Of a stretch of DNA of 64,000 nt, positions 10,434 through 21,620 are shown in pieces (position 1 is the first letter of the stretch; each line of letters opens with the position of its first letter). The notes beneath the pieces are model-generated. The model saw only the letters and a list, made by a program, of their open reading frames with translations. It ran no database searches and was not told the DNA's origin. The stretch comes from Nicotiana tabacum (lineage: Eukaryota; Streptophyta; Magnoliopsida; Solanales; Solanaceae), in assembly GCF_000715075.1 (NCBI RefSeq), contig NC_134085.1, forward strand, positions 135,236,060 through 135,300,059, in the 5' to 3' direction. A program made the position numbers and the translations under genes.

Positions 10434-13113
10434 ATGGCAAAAACTTCTAAAATTATACCTCAAAGGGGGCCGCCTCTTCATCACGTCCTGCCGGCAACGG
10501 AGCTACAACAAAATATCCCTTGAGGATTTCATTTTGGGAGGATGCCCTACTTTCACCGATTTTAATATTGAAACAACCTCCTCAGTACTGGGTCGATGTG
10601 AACCGGTCTCGAGGTACATATACACGATAACTGATGATATCCTTCCCAATGTTAAAGAGGATTGCCACTAGGTCAATAAACATGTTGTGGTACCTTCGCT
10701 CGAGGAGTCGATCATTACCTACGTGGAGGGTTTTCTAAGTATTTACACCTACCCCTTAACGTTGGATCCCTTAGACCCTATTATTGTCGCCTTCTTCAAG
10801 AGTACGACGTGACCCTTGGCCAAATCCATCATTCCTTTTGGAGAATAGTGATCTCATCCGATTTTTCGTAAGCGAAATCGAGGGATGTCCCTTCACCCTC
10901 GATCACCTTATGCGCCTTTACAGTCCTTGCTCGTTGGGCCAGCAAGGCCCTGTTCTCAAGCATAGAAGAGGCTTGGGACCGAGGTTGGATGGGCCCATTT
11001 GGTCGAATAAAGACTTCAGACTTGATCCCCGCCGAAGACATACCATTTCCTGAGAAATGGAACATAAATCGTAAGTAGTACTTTGCCTTGAATGTTTAAT
11101 CTTGTTGTTCCTCCTCTTATCTTCTTCCTTATCGGTGTCCTTGGTGTTGCAGCTATGGTCCAGGTGCCCAACATAGTTTCAAAACTCACGCAATGGGTGA
11201 AGGGCCTGGTATCAGAGAGACCATACTCTCAGCGTGCTTGGATGGAGTTATTAAAGGGCCGATGGGAGGCTCGCAATCATGGTAAGTTTCTTTCTTAGAA
11301 CGGTTATCGTTCGGGCTTCTTCTAGAGATTACTCATATTTTTTCCTTTATAGGCCTCGGAATTGATGTTGAAATGAAGCCCCCATCTCGTGGCGAAGAAG
11401 TCCTTTCCCAATCACCTGCTCCGAAGCAGGCCAAAGAGAAGAAACGAAAAGGGGCTCTGAGTTCCGCTAGCTCGAAAAAGAAGAAACCGAAGAAGAAGTC
11501 GTGCAAACCTAGGGGAAGTTTCGGTGCTCTACCTTCGAACTCAGTCCATCGACTAAGGGATGAGTTCGAGGCAGAAGAAGAAGAAGACAAATCCAAAATG
11601 GTGTCGCGTATGCGGGCTAGTGTCACGGTACAAGAAGTCCTTGAACCGACGAGCGTTGAAGTTGAAACATCCTAAAATGAGGAGGCCGGTGAGGAAACTC
11701 TGCTTGAAGCTTTCGATCCAGAAAGGGTTGAGCCCATTCTGCCCTAAGCTAGGGGGTGGAGAGAGAGACCGGGGCGTTGGTTCTCGAGCTACAGGAAGTG
11801 CCCCGAGAGACAAACTTGGAGCGATCGACATCAGTGGGTCTCCTCAGATTTCGGATGCCATGATTTATGAGGCCAGTATGTTCGAAAGTCATTCTTACGA
11901 GGAGCCTCAGGAGGCGATTGATATCCATGGCTTCTTGGATGGAGTTGAGTTTGCTGCTTCAAAAGACATCATCGGGCTCGGTGACCTTCTGGCCGTGGAA
12001 TGAGCAATCATCGGGTGCCACCGGGTCTTCATTGAGCCCAAAATTGGTGGATCAATTCCCAGCCCCAAGTGTTAATCCTGACCGAAGACGGTCAATAGCT
12101 TTTTCTATCCCGGAGGATGCCCGGGTTTTCTCTGCCCTATGGGGGTCGCTAGTTACGTTTGGTGCTTGGTGAACAAAGAAGATCAGGGAGTGATGGACGA
12201 GGTTGAACCCCCTGCCTTTTCAATGAAGCTCAACAAGCATTAAATCAGGTAAGTTTGTGTGTCTTTTTCTTTTCGTATATTCTAACTATTAAAGTAGTAA
12301 ATAACCATAACGTCTTCCCTTATATTCGTAGGCTTCGATGCTGCATCATGAGGCTTTCCTCCGATACCGGGAGGAATTAACTCACCACAAGGACGAGGTC
12401 CAGGACCTCACTGAGAAAAGTGACACCTATAAGCTGAGAAGCGTCAGGACGATTTAGTAACTACTTGGGATGAGCATGCCGAGATGGCCGAGCAGGTATT
12501 CCGAGTGCTTCATGATAGTGAAGATGAATTGGAGATAATAATTAACGATCCAATAACAGATCGGGGAGCTTCAGAAACAAGTAGATACAATTTGAGCTGA
12601 GGTTTAGGGGTTTAAGAAAAATATGGACATCTTAGCCTCGAAAAGGGAAGCTGCCCAAGCATAACTGGAGTCGATCGAGATCCAGCTTTGCTGCAAGAGA
12701 GAAGGCCTCAGTGTAGGTCAAGAAAATGAAAGAGCTTCAGTCCCAATTGGACTTGGCTAATTCTGATAAGGTGAACTTGGCCAATGAGCTAGATGCGGTC
12801 AAATCTGAGTTGGCCATGGCCAACACCAAAGCTGATGCTAAAGTGGCCCAATATAAGGTCGACGTCGAGGCCATCTAGGAATAGGCCAAAATCATGGTGG
12901 ATCATGCAAAGTGCAAGCTCTAAGGGAAGCCCTCGAAGGAGTCCATGCTCAAGGCTTCGATATGCAGGCTTAACTCGAGAACGTCAAAGTAGAAGAAGCC
13001 AGGGCTCGAAACTGGCCTTTCCCGAGGAAGACTCGGAGAGTTTAAGTGAGTCTGAAGGCGGGAAAGATCCTAAGGGCGGAGATGTCGCCTCCGATGAAGA
13101 TCAGGCTACTTAG
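10434..13113 (+). pseudogene. Decayed antisense multi-exon gene of the Tat element (element B)
   Basis: On the strand opposite gag-pol, an ATG at 10434 opens a short frame (MAKTSKIIPQRGPP). Broken frames follow with YTYPLTLDPLDPIIVAFF near 10740 and EGCPFTLDHLMRLYSP near 10880, a pattern I associate with plant transposon-related proteins found antisense in Tat elements. Plausible GT-AG introns lie at about 11071-11151, 11284-11352 and 12249-12332. The middle is Lys-rich (KKKKPKKK near 11490, like a nuclear localisation signal). The 3' part looks coiled-coil-like and ends in an acidic tail (SESEGGKDPKGGD) with a stop at 13113. Element C carries the same gene. Function unknown; frameshifts prevent an intact product. 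Confidence 0.65.
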
Positions 13114-14370
13114 ACCTTTATACTTTTTTCCTTTCTTTTTCATCTTTTTAGGCCGTTTCGGCCATTGTAATTGTTTTTTGGAATTAAGACATTTTGGCCT
13201 CTGTAAAAGACTATTGTGTAAATATATACAAGGCTTTCTTTTTCCTTTGCTTGATTACTTATATTCACAAAGGTCGGAATGCCTTAGCATAAAATAGCTT
13301 AGGCTATGTAAGCTCGAACAACCCTGCCTTTACATTATTTTTGTTTTTGGGTCATCTTGGAGGTTCGGGGTTACGGGGAACCTTCTCCTAAAGTAAGTAA
13401 CTCAAACCCTAGTTTGCCGAGGGTAGCCTTTAAAACCGGTTATGAAAATTTTGAAGGCCTATTTTTATTACTGTTCTCAGACGTCTCCGAATCATGTTAA
13501 TGAGGCTGTAGCCTTTAATTCGAGTGTATCCCAGTGAGCTTGCTTTCCCGAGTTATCTAGGCTTGCCTAAGATAACAGTCCCCGTGTGGGTATGATTGTG
13601 GCCTTTCAAATTCGGGGTTGCCTAAGAGGTCTTATGCCCCGATGATTAATAGTTCAATCTGTTCGAGTTTGTTTTTCGGACGGTAGTCCCCGAGTGTGGG
13701 AGTGATCATCCGAACTCTGGTTATAACCGGCCCCTGAACTCGTTTCCTTAAGAGGTCGAAAGTACGAAATTGTAAAGTGGAAATTTTTCTAAGTCATAAG
13801 ATAATTGCAAGGAAAGTACTTCTCTTTATTCTTGTGAAGAAATAGTTACACATGCGTACATGTTTTATGCCAAGGCTCCAGCAACCTATGTGGGCATGGT
13901 TCGTTTGACCGTTTGGCCCTTACAGTAAATCTTACCTATTGAGACCCTTCTATTATAAAGTAATTTCCTTGCAAAAGGTTGATATCCAAGGGTAATATCC
14001 TCCAATATTCGAGGTTGATTGTAGAGGAACCTCAGATAATGTTAGTGCTGTCTTCGACACCGATACGTGATCGGACTCTAATTCTAAGTTAGCACGATCC
14101 ACTGTTGCCTCGTTAAAAACCTTGTCGAAAAACCCAATTGGGGCAAAAATGGTTCAAGGTAAAAAGAGTGCAACTCGTGCTTTCAGACCTAAAAATTTTG
14201 TGCCGCTCCTCGTCGACCACCTGCACGTGTTAGCCCAAAAATAGAAAGAAATGAAATGGGGTCGTACCTTAGCAGTAATCTCGTTTAAGATGAGTTACAT
14301 TCCAATTGTTCGGCAGTTGTTCTCCGTTTATCATTCCGAGCTTATAGGACCCTTTCCCTGTGATTTCGAG
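13114..14370. other. Non-coding spacer of element B between antisense gene and integrase
   Basis: No gene. Parts match the spacer of element A at 1932-2760: a TTTGCCGAGGGTAGCCTTTA-like block at 13411, a GTCCCCGAGTG-type block near 13685, and the conserved non-coding block at 14105-14180. Pyrimidine-rich sequence follows the antisense gene at 13115-13160. Confidence 0.6.
14105..14180. other. Conserved non-coding block of Tat elements, copy in B
   Basis: Carries TGCCTCGTTAAAAACCTTG, AAAAACCCAATTGGGGCAAAA and the terminal AAAAAGAGTGCAACTCGTGC in sequence. It aligns with 2681-2750, 49921-49993 and 63312-63382. It is better conserved than neighbouring spacer DNA and keeps no reading frame. Confidence 0.65.
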
Positions 14371-14886
14371 TAGGGTTGTGCACGGATCGGATCGGACTTA
14401 GTACATTTCGAATTTCAGATTCTAGAAGATGCAATCCGAATCCAATCCGAATTATATCGGATCTGATCAGATCAGATTTTAAAGTTTGGATCGGATCGGA
14501 TTTCGGATCGTATTATTATGCCTCAAAGTTGCAAACTAATATATATATATATTTTCTTTGTAAAAGAGGCAATACATTAAAAAAATCTTTTTTATGCAAT
14601 TATGAGAGTACTATGGTGCCAATATAGCTAAATATAGCAATTGTAAAGGTAATAACTTGGAGGAAGATGTAAAGGAAGAATTGACTATCCAAAATTAAAG
14701 TGTAATATTTATATAATGCCTAATAATTTCGGATTTTGGATCGGATCGGATTAAAATATACCAATCCGAATCCGATCCGAAATCCAAAATTTTAATAAAC
14801 ACAATTCGAAATCCGATCCAATCCAAAATCCGAAATTGAATGGATTGGTTCGGATTTCGAATATTCGATCCAAATGAACAGCCCTA
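14371..14886. mobile_element. 516-bp hAT-like MITE inserted in element B
   Basis: The termini form inverted repeats: TAGGGTTGTGCA at the left and, reversed, TAGGGCTGTTCA at the right. The flanks are an 8-bp duplication, ATTTCGAG (14363-14370) and ATCTCGAG (14887-14894), with one mismatch, the length made by hAT transposases. The ends are rich in GGATCGGATC and its complement, giving long subterminal inverted repeats, while the middle is AT-rich with a TA run near 14540. It encodes no transposase and so is non-autonomous. Removing it restores continuity with the element A integrase end (GTGAT.TCGA.AAT.TG.TATGG), which independently supports the boundaries. Confidence 0.85.
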
Positions 14887-15632
14887 ATCTCGAGAATCTG
14901 GTATGGCCCTTCCCAGTTCGGACCCATATTCCCTTCGTTTGGATTCTGGGTATTTAGTGTGACCTTCCTTAGTACTAAGTCTTCGACATTAAAGTATTGA
15001 AGGTTGGCCCTTCGATTGTAACTTTTTTTGATTTGTTGCTTTTGGGCGGCCAATCGAACAAGGGCAGCTTAACACCTTTCATCCAATGGCACCAGACTTG
15101 TATTCATGGCCTCGTCATTCGATTCCTTTGTTGCATATCGAAATCTGATACTCGGCTCCCCGACTTCGACTGGTATTAGAGCTTCGACGCCATAAGCCAA
15201 TGAGAACAGGGTAGCCATAGTACCGGACTTTGAAGTTATGCGATATGCCCAAAGAACTTTGGGCAGGATCTCTTTCCATTTTACCTTGGCGTCAGTCAAC
15301 CTTTTCTTAAGGTTTTGGATTATTGTTTTGTTGGTCGATTCGGCTTGTCCGTTCCTACTAGGGTGATAAGGTGTTGACAAGATCCTTTTGATCTTATGGT
15401 CTTCAATAAATTTGGTCACTTTACTATCGATAAACTATTTTCCATTGTCACATGCAATTTCGGATGGTATCCCAGACCGACATATGATGTGGTCCCAAAT
15501 GAAGTTGATGACTTCCTTCTCCCTGACCTTCTCGTATGCCTGTGCTTCAACCCACTTAGAGAAATAGCCAATCATAAATAAGACAAATTGATCTTTACCT
15601 GGTGCCGATGGAAGAGGGCCGATGATGATGTC
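14887..15632 (-). pseudogene. Integrase core and C-terminal region (element B)
   Basis: The open stretch at 15069-15419 has TPYHPSRNGQAESTNKTI, the conserved end of the integrase catalytic core including the catalytic Glu, then KVLWAYRIT and LIPVEVGEPSIRF. Continuing at 14887-15053 are KKSYNRRANLQYFNVEDLVLRKV and GPNWEGPYQI, the C-terminal DNA-binding end. The last residues are displaced by the MITE. A break at 15054-15068 and degenerate sequence above 15420 show that it is non-functional. An insert at 15633-16117 separates this core from its zinc-binding domain. Confidence 0.82.
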
Positions 15633-16117
15633 GGGTCTAGAATAGATTCCCTAACAGGTCCTGACTTTTGAATAACAGAGGGGAAAACTTAATCTTTCAA
15701 GTCAAAGTCAAAGTCGGGTAGACTAAGATGGAGTTTATTTTTACAGTTGTTCCAGGGATATGGGTATAGAGTGAATTCTATTCACTCTTTATGAAGTTCC
15801 GTGCACTCTTTATATCATAAAGAAAAAAGTAAGTATGGTGCCCCAATAGACGCGCAGACCGAGTGAGTTTCTGCCAATCCCGATCCAGATGTGCCAAAGA
15901 TTGAGGACTTTGAGGGTACAGTGCTATCCTTGTACTTTGTTTGTTGCACATGGCCTAATGTACATTGACCGCTTAGGCCTGGTTTATTTTGTCAGAAAAG
16001 AAAGTTGGTTTCGTGGGTTCATTGATTAGTACACCTCTAGTGCTAGTAAGGCCGGGACTAGGTCGTCCGTCTCCGGTTTGCCGGCCGATAAGATCTCTAA
16101 GATTGACCAGCCAACGC
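15633..16117. other. Unexplained insert of about 485 bp inside the integrase of element B
   Basis: Integrase sequence is continuous up to GGGCCGATGATGATGTC at 15632 and resumes at CTTCATGAACGGCC near 16118. The DNA between has no counterpart at the same place in element A (about 3680-3700). It holds a short palindrome, GAGTGAATTCTATTCACTC (about 15770-15788), and is less AT-rich than the intergenic DNA. I do not recognise it. Organellar DNA capture is one possibility; a small non-autonomous element is another. Edges are approximate because no clear TSD was found. Confidence 0.5.
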
Positions 16118-17000
16118 CCTTCTTCATGAACGGCCACGACAATAAAACCGAATGAAGCAGCTCCTCGGGTTGATGAATCATTGGAGCATGGCTTTGGCAC
16201 TTATCACATTTTTGCTCGAACTCCTTCACATATTTTTCCATATCGATCCAGTAATAGACAGCTTTGATTACCTTTCAAACCAATGATTTGGCGCCTGAGT
16301 GATTCCCGTAGGTGCCTTCGTGGACTTCCCTCAAAACGTACTCGGTATCTCCCGATCCCAGACATATTACTAGCAAGCCATCGAACATTCTCCTAAGCAA
16401 GGTTCCATCCTCAGACAAGCTAAATTGGGCTGCCTTTGTACGCAGGGCCCTCGATTCCTTTGGATTTGAGGGAAGTTTCCCAGTCTTCAAATACTCTATG
16501 TATTTATTTCTCCAATCCCAAGTTAAGCTTGTGGAGTTTATTTCGGCGTAAACTTCCTGTACTACCAATATCATGAGTCGTACAACCGCCCTCGAGTTGA
16601 GCTCGTGGTCTTCGACCAATGATCCTAAGTTCGCAAGGGCATCGGTCTTACTATTTTGATCTCGAGGCACGTGCTGTAAAGTCCACTCTTGGAACCGATG
16701 TAATGCTACCTGTAACTTGTCTAGATATCTTTGCATTCATTCTTCTCTGACTTCGAATGTTCTGTTAACTTGGTTTACTACAAGGAGAGGTCACACTTAG
16801 CTTCGATCACCTCTGCCCCTAAGCCTTTGGCCAGTTCGAGACCTGCAATCATGGCCTCATAATCTGCCTCGTTGTTAGTCAATTTTATAGTTATAATATA
16901 TTGTCTAACTATATTTCCTGTGGATGGCTTCAGAACGATGCAAAGTTCGGACCCCTTTACGTTTGAGGCACCGTCTGTAAAGAGGGTCTAGATTCCTGAA
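16118..17000 (-). pseudogene. Archaeal-like RNase H and integrase zinc-binding domain (element B)
   Basis: The 153-codon stretch at 16275-16736 begins MQRYLDKLQVALHRFQEW, followed by QHVPRDQNSKTDALANL, the end of the archaeal-like RNase H, and WRNKYIEYLKTGKLP. It ends in EGTYGNHSGAKSL at the start of the integrase zinc-binding region. An adjacent frame at 16118-16241 continues with MEKYVKEFEQKCDKCQS. Above 16740 the RNase H N-terminal part (AEYEAMIAGLELAK-like) is present only as frame-shifted fragments. Same order and relatives as in element A. Confidence 0.78.
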
Positions 17001-17560
17001 GATGTTCCCCAGTTTACCAACAACTCTCTTTCGACTTCGGGTATTAGGGCCGCATAAAGTCGGCTACGAAATCGGCCAAAATTTGGGATTTAATGGTTGT
17101 TCGGGGTTGATATTTGATATCGTACCCACTGATTTCCATGGCCCATTTGGCCAATCACCCCGAGAATTCAGTTTTATGCATTATATTTCATAAATGGTAG
17201 GTTGTCACACCACATAGAGGATGGCACTGAAAATATGGTTCAAGTTTTCTAGAGGCACTTAGCAAGGCGAGTGCCAATTTTCTAGGTGAGATATCTAGTT
17301 TCGGCCTCACCTAAGGTCCTACTAGCATAATAAATCGGAAATTGCGTATCTTGTTCTTTCCAGACTAGGACTCCACTTATCTCTATTTCAGATACTACTA
17401 AATACAAGTATAGTCGTGCGTCTGCCCTAGGCATGTGAAATAATGGCGGGCTCGATAAGTATCACTTAAGGTCTTCTAAGGCCCGTTGGCATTCTGGGGT
17501 CCATGTGAAGTTGTTTTTCTTTTTCAGCAACGAGAAAAATCGATAGCTTTTATCAAACGA
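17001..17560 (-). pseudogene. Native RNase H region, heavily broken (element B)
   Basis: The minus strand is homologous to 4596-5080 in element A, but several frame changes leave no open stretch of more than about 60 codons. Recognisable landmarks are the PHLEKLALALLSASRKL-like segment near 17270-17310, the PIYYVSRT-like segment near 17330, and the HDIDPGVPTGL-type junction coded near 17490. It supplies the first RNase H of the dual arrangement. Identification rests on alignment to the element A copy and on its position between RT and the second RNase H. Confidence 0.65.
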
Positions 17561-18364
17561 CCTCTAGATGAATCGCCCAAGGGCTATAATCCACCCCGTT
17601 AGCCTTTGTACAACCTTCACATTATCCACTACCGTGATATCCTCAATAGCTTTGATCTTATCGGGGTTGATCTCGATCCCTCAGTTAGATACCATGAATC
17701 CGAGAAATTTACCGGACCCGACCCCGAACGCACATTTTTTTGGATTCAGCTTCATGTTGTATTTCTTTAATGTACTGAAGGTTTCCTGCAAATGTTTTAA
17801 ATGGTCCTCTACTCGCAGAGACTTAACTAACATATCGTCAATATAAACTTCCATGGTTTTTCCTATTTGTTCTTCGATTATTCGGTTTACTAGTCATTGG
17901 TAAATGGCACTGATATTTTTTAATCCAAGTGGCATTAAATTATAGCAGTATATGCCATACTTAGTGATGAAAGAGGTTTTTTCTTGGTCACCTGGGTTTA
18001 TCCCTATTTGGTTGTACCCGGAATAGGCATCGAGAAAACTGAGAATCTTATGGACAGTCGTGGCATCGATCATGCAATCGATATTAGGCAAAGGGAAATA
18101 ATCTTTGGGGCATGCCTTATTTAAATTTTTATAATCCATACACATTCTCAGTTTGTTCCCCTTTCTAGGAACTACTACTACGTTTGCTAACCATTCCAGG
18201 TATTTGACCTCCCGGATGGACCCTATTTTAAGGAGTTTAGTTACCTTGTCCTTGATAAAGGCATGCTTGATCTCGGACTGGGGTCTCCTTTTTTTCTTTA
18301 CCGGATGAAATTTCGGGTCCAAGCTTAGCTTGTGAGCAGTGATCTCCAGTGGGATCCCTCTCAT
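17561..18364 (-). pseudogene. Reverse transcriptase (element B)
   Basis: The 156-codon stretch at 17894-18364 has PQSEIKHAFIKDKV, GSIREVKYLEW, RMCMDYKNLNKACPKDYFPL, FLDAYSGYNQIGINPGDQEK and NLMPLGLKN, the fingers and palm of a Ty3/gypsy RT. Further down (17561-17860) the minus strand encodes the palm with the YIDDM active-site motif and the HLKHLQETFSTLKKYNMKL segment, but frames are broken around 17870-17893. The overlap with the upstream stretch at 18237-18512 marks a frame change at the RT N-terminus. Confidence 0.85.
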
Positions 18365-19060
18365 ATCGAGATGGGATAAGCAAAATAATCATATTAGCTT
18401 TAAGAAATTGAATGAGTCTTTTCCTGAGCTCGCGATTTAACCCCGTGCCCAGATATATCTTTCGATCGAGTAGATGTTCAATCAAAACGATCTGCTTCAT
18501 CTCTTCTACCATTGATTTGGTAGCATCGGAATCATCGGGAGCTATAAATGATCGAGGAACCCCGTAATCTTCGTCTTAGTTAATCCCTTGGTTGTCTGAT
18601 CGGGTCGAGGCTAGCATCGATGATTGCTATTTGGTTTCCTATTTCGCTTTCGAACCTGAGTCCTTTGTTGATGAGAGTGTTGATATTGGAATTACTTCAT
18701 CGACGCCAAACATCTCATTTGCGGCTGGTTGTTCCCTGTAAACCATCTTTATCCCCTCTGGTGTTGGAAATTTTAGTTCCTGGTAAAGGGTCGAAGGTAT
18801 GGCCCTCATGTTGTGGATCCATGGTCTTCCGAACAAGGCATTGTATCTCATGTCCCCCTCGATTACATAAAACTTGGTCTTCTGGGTGGTACCAACTATA
18901 TTTACCGACGATGTTATTTCTCCCTTAGTAGTTTTGCAAGCCATGTTGAATTCATTTAGCACTCGGGTCGAGGTGCGATCTGGTCCTATAGGCCGAGTTA
19001 TTCTATGACCCTTGATCAAATAATGTTGGCCGAGCTACTGGATCAATTAGCACACATTTA
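18365..19060 (-). pseudogene. Protease and protease-RT linker (element B)
   Basis: The 126-codon stretch at 18639-19019 includes TRVLNEFNMACKTTKGEI, IEGDMRYNALFGRPWIHNM and ELKFPTPEGIKMVYREQP. These follow the active site in Tat proteases. The active-site DPGSS strand itself falls just above 19019, next to a frame change. Below it, 18365-18638 encodes the linker before RT (VEEMKQIVLIEHLLDRKIYLGTGL). Element A has the same blocks at 6000-6781. Not translatable as one protein. Confidence 0.72.
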
Positions 19061-19266
19061 ACTCGAGTTTTAATCATAAGCATAAATTTCTAGTGCATCA
19101 TTATGGGGCTGCATGATTCCTTCTGCATCCTCGTTGTTGGAGTCCCTTCTAGTAGATAACGAGTCCGTTTTGCCTTTGTGATTGACACTTTGGTGCGTTT
19201 TATTATCGGACCTTGAGGAACATTTACCGCTTCGATGATCATATGGATGACGTGTTGGGGTTCTTC

Positions 19267-20851
19267 TTATTCATTTTGTTTGTTGGAGTCCCTGTTTCTG
19301 AAGTAATTCTTAGCTCGGTGACTCAGAAATTCTTGAAGGTGGCCGTTGTTGAACAACCAGACAACTTTTTCCCTCAATTGTCGACAATCCTCCGTCCTGT
19401 GGCCATGTGTGCTATGATATTTGCATATTTGGTTGGGATCTCTTTGTGTTGGATTAGTTTGCAAAGGTCGAGTCCACTTGGTTTCTTTGATGCGCCCGAT
19501 AGCCGATACGATGGCAGCCGCATCAATATTAAAGTTATACTCTGACAATCGTGGTGCCTCTTTGGGTCCAATAGCTCTTTCTCCTCGAGAGCTCTGACCT
19601 CGATCATTTCTCCTTTCATTTTGTGGAGAATTTTGCACAGATCAGCCGCTCCTACTATCTCCATTATACGACTGGTATATTTCTCTGTTCAACCTTGATT
19701 CTCGGTCAATATCCCTCTTGATTCTATCAACGGGTCTGATAGGGATAAACGGACCCTGAAGGAGCCCCAAGTTGATCGTCCTCAACCCTGATCTTTGATT
19801 GATACCGATTATATACATCGTCCCAAGTAACAGCCGGGTATTCTATCAAATTCTACTTCAATTATTGTGAAGCCATTGAGCTTCGAACGTTGAGCCCTTG
19901 AGTGAAAGCTTGAACAGCCCAATCATCAGCGACTGATGGCAAGTCCATCTGTTCCATTTGGAATCGAGATACATATTCCCTAAGCATTTCGTTGTCCTTC
20001 TGCCATACCTTGAAAAGGTCCGACTTACTAGTTTCGACCTTGATGGCCCCGGCATGTGCCTTTATGAAAGAATCTGAAAGCATAGCAAACGAGTCAATAG
20101 AATTAGGTGATAAATTATGGTACCATATCATAGCTCCCTTTGATAGGGTTTTTGATAGCACACGTGTAACAGGTGATGTGCTCATTTGGATCGGTCAATT
20201 CATTATACTTAGAAATCTTGGGCATGCAGAACTTCTTGGGGATTGGCTTTAGAGTCGTGCTCGGGGGAAAAGGTTTCTTTACGGATTTTTTGGAATTCAG
20301 TCCTTTCAATATTGATGGTGCCCACGGATTCGATTGACCCTGGAGTTATAAGTTTTCACCTTTTGGTCATTTTCCTCGATCTTCTTTTTCCACGACTCAA
20401 TTCGCTTTGTTATTTTTTCGAGCATCTTCATGATCGGCGGGATCCGACTCTTTCTCTCTCGATTTTATTGAAACCGATTCGGCCCTATTATAACTTCCTG
20501 GGATGACTCGTGCTCGACCCTACTCGGCGTGTGATTCTTGTTTTGGAGCTAGGCTATTGCTGCCTGCTGAGCTTGCAACATTTTGAAGATCACCCGTAGG
20601 CTAATCCCGCCATCTTCACCGCCACGTGTGCTTTGAACGGCTAATCGAGCATCCCCACTGATGCTGCTTTCGGGATCGACGACCAAATTTTTGTTGATGG
20701 CTATATGTGAACTAACGTCGATTGGATCTACAGTCGGGACTCCATCAAGGCCAACCGGGGGTACATCGTTCCCTAGTGCTATGTTATAATTTCCGCCGTG
20801 GTGGCCAAAATCATTGTAAATGTGTTGGGGTGCTGACTGAGAGTTCGACAC
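19267..20851 (-). pseudogene. Gag with zinc knuckle (element B)
   Basis: Gag starts at the ATG read from 20851 (MSNSQSAPQHIYNDFGHHGG), about 114 bp inside the 5' LTR and PBS. Stops break it near 20549, and it resumes at 20115-20309 (PKISKYNELTDPNEHITCY). The capsid core at 19862-20185 contains GAMIWYHNLSPNSIDSFAML and MLREYVSRFQMEQMDLPSVA. The nucleocapsid stretch at 19267-19638 has a Cys/His cluster, CKYHSTHGHRTEDC, and PKEAPRLSEYNFNIDA. At least four frame breaks are present. In a live element gag forms the particle that packages the RNA. Confidence 0.82.
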
Positions 20852-20944
20852 TTTTTAGTCGTGTAATCAAAGATACTTCAAAGAACAAGTGTAAAATAGT
20901 GTTTGTCACGAAAGTTTGTACCAGGTAATCACTATTATTCTTAG

Positions 20945-20964
20945 CCCCACGGTGGGCGCCAAAC
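20945..20964 (-). other. Primer-binding site of element B
   Basis: Read on the minus strand directly inside the 5' LTR, the sequence is GTTTGGCGCCCACCGTGGGG. The TGGCGCC core begins two bases in, as expected for pairing with a tRNA 3' CCA end. TGGCGCC-type sites are common in the Tat/Athila group. The exact tRNA cannot be named from sequence alone. Element C has a decayed version at 55635-55655. Confidence 0.7.
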
Positions 20965-21615
20965 TGTTTACCCTAAAATCGGATAATAATTAAATTTATA
21001 CATGCTTTTAAGGACACGTGATATAATTTGGTACAAATTAAGAAGAATAAATTAGTATTGAAATTGACAATAAAAGAGTAAATGCAAACCACACAAATTG
21101 AATAACCTTGGCCCTCGAGTTTAGTCACCCTTGAACCAAAAGATGTTTCAACTGGCTTATAAACAGAATAACAAGATAATGAAAGCTAGAAAATGATAGT
21201 ATATTGCTTTGTATTGCGTGAATATGATGTCTTTTACAAATGATCAGACCCCTTTATATAGTAGAGGAGTCCTATTCTTGATGCAATTCTATATGAGGTA
21301 AGAAATCTCATGATTAGCTACTTAATCGGCCTCTTCTTGATACGTGTCGGAATTTTCGCCGTGATCCTCTCCCGATTGCGGATATTTCGGCTCTCCGTTA
21401 TTTGGCTTGGTAAGCTTCCCTCGATATCGCTTGATCTCTATCTTGCTCGGTCTCGATCTTGGTCGATCTCGATCTTGATCAGTCTCTGGGTCACGAGCTC
21501 GACAATCTAACCTTGCACCATGGTTCGATATAACCCGAGGTTGAACCTTGGCCTATCATGTTCCGGTCTCGATTAGTCATACAAAAAGGTAAGCCCGGTT
21601 TTGACAGTATACAAT
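20965..21615 (-). repeat. 5' LTR of element B
   Basis: On the plus strand it begins TGTTTACCC and ends GTATACA, followed by the TSD ATATA. It pairs with 9432-10053. Visible differences between the two are scattered substitutions, a small insertion near 21342 (TGTCGGAATTTTCGCC) and an extra short repeat unit near 21450. This suggests an insertion that is not very recent. In the element's sense it carries the promoter. Confidence 0.92.
21252..21262 (-). promoter_or_regulatory. Probable TATA box in the 5' LTR of element B
   Basis: The minus strand reads CTATATAAAGG, a good plant TATA box in element sense. The same sequence is conserved in the other LTR at about 9719-9729. The transcription start would lie some 30 bases further left. 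The activity of this decayed copy is unknown. Confidence 0.55.
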
Positions 21616-21620
21616 ATATA

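Larger units (their letters stand above)
9432..21615 (-). mobile_element. Element B: full-length Tat-lineage Ty3/gypsy retrotransposon
   Basis: Two similar LTRs (9432-10053 and 20965-21615) bound 10.9 kb of internal DNA. A perfect 5-bp TSD, ATATA, lies at 9427-9431 and 21616-21620. Sense orientation is minus: the primer-binding site is next to the right LTR, then gag, protease, RT, RNase H, archaeal-like RNase H and integrase run leftward. An antisense gene remnant (plus strand, 10434-13113) lies between integrase and the 3' LTR. Secondary events inside it are a hAT-like MITE (14371-14886) and an unexplained insert (15633-16117). Numerous stops and frameshifts show that it is inactive. Confidence 0.92.
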
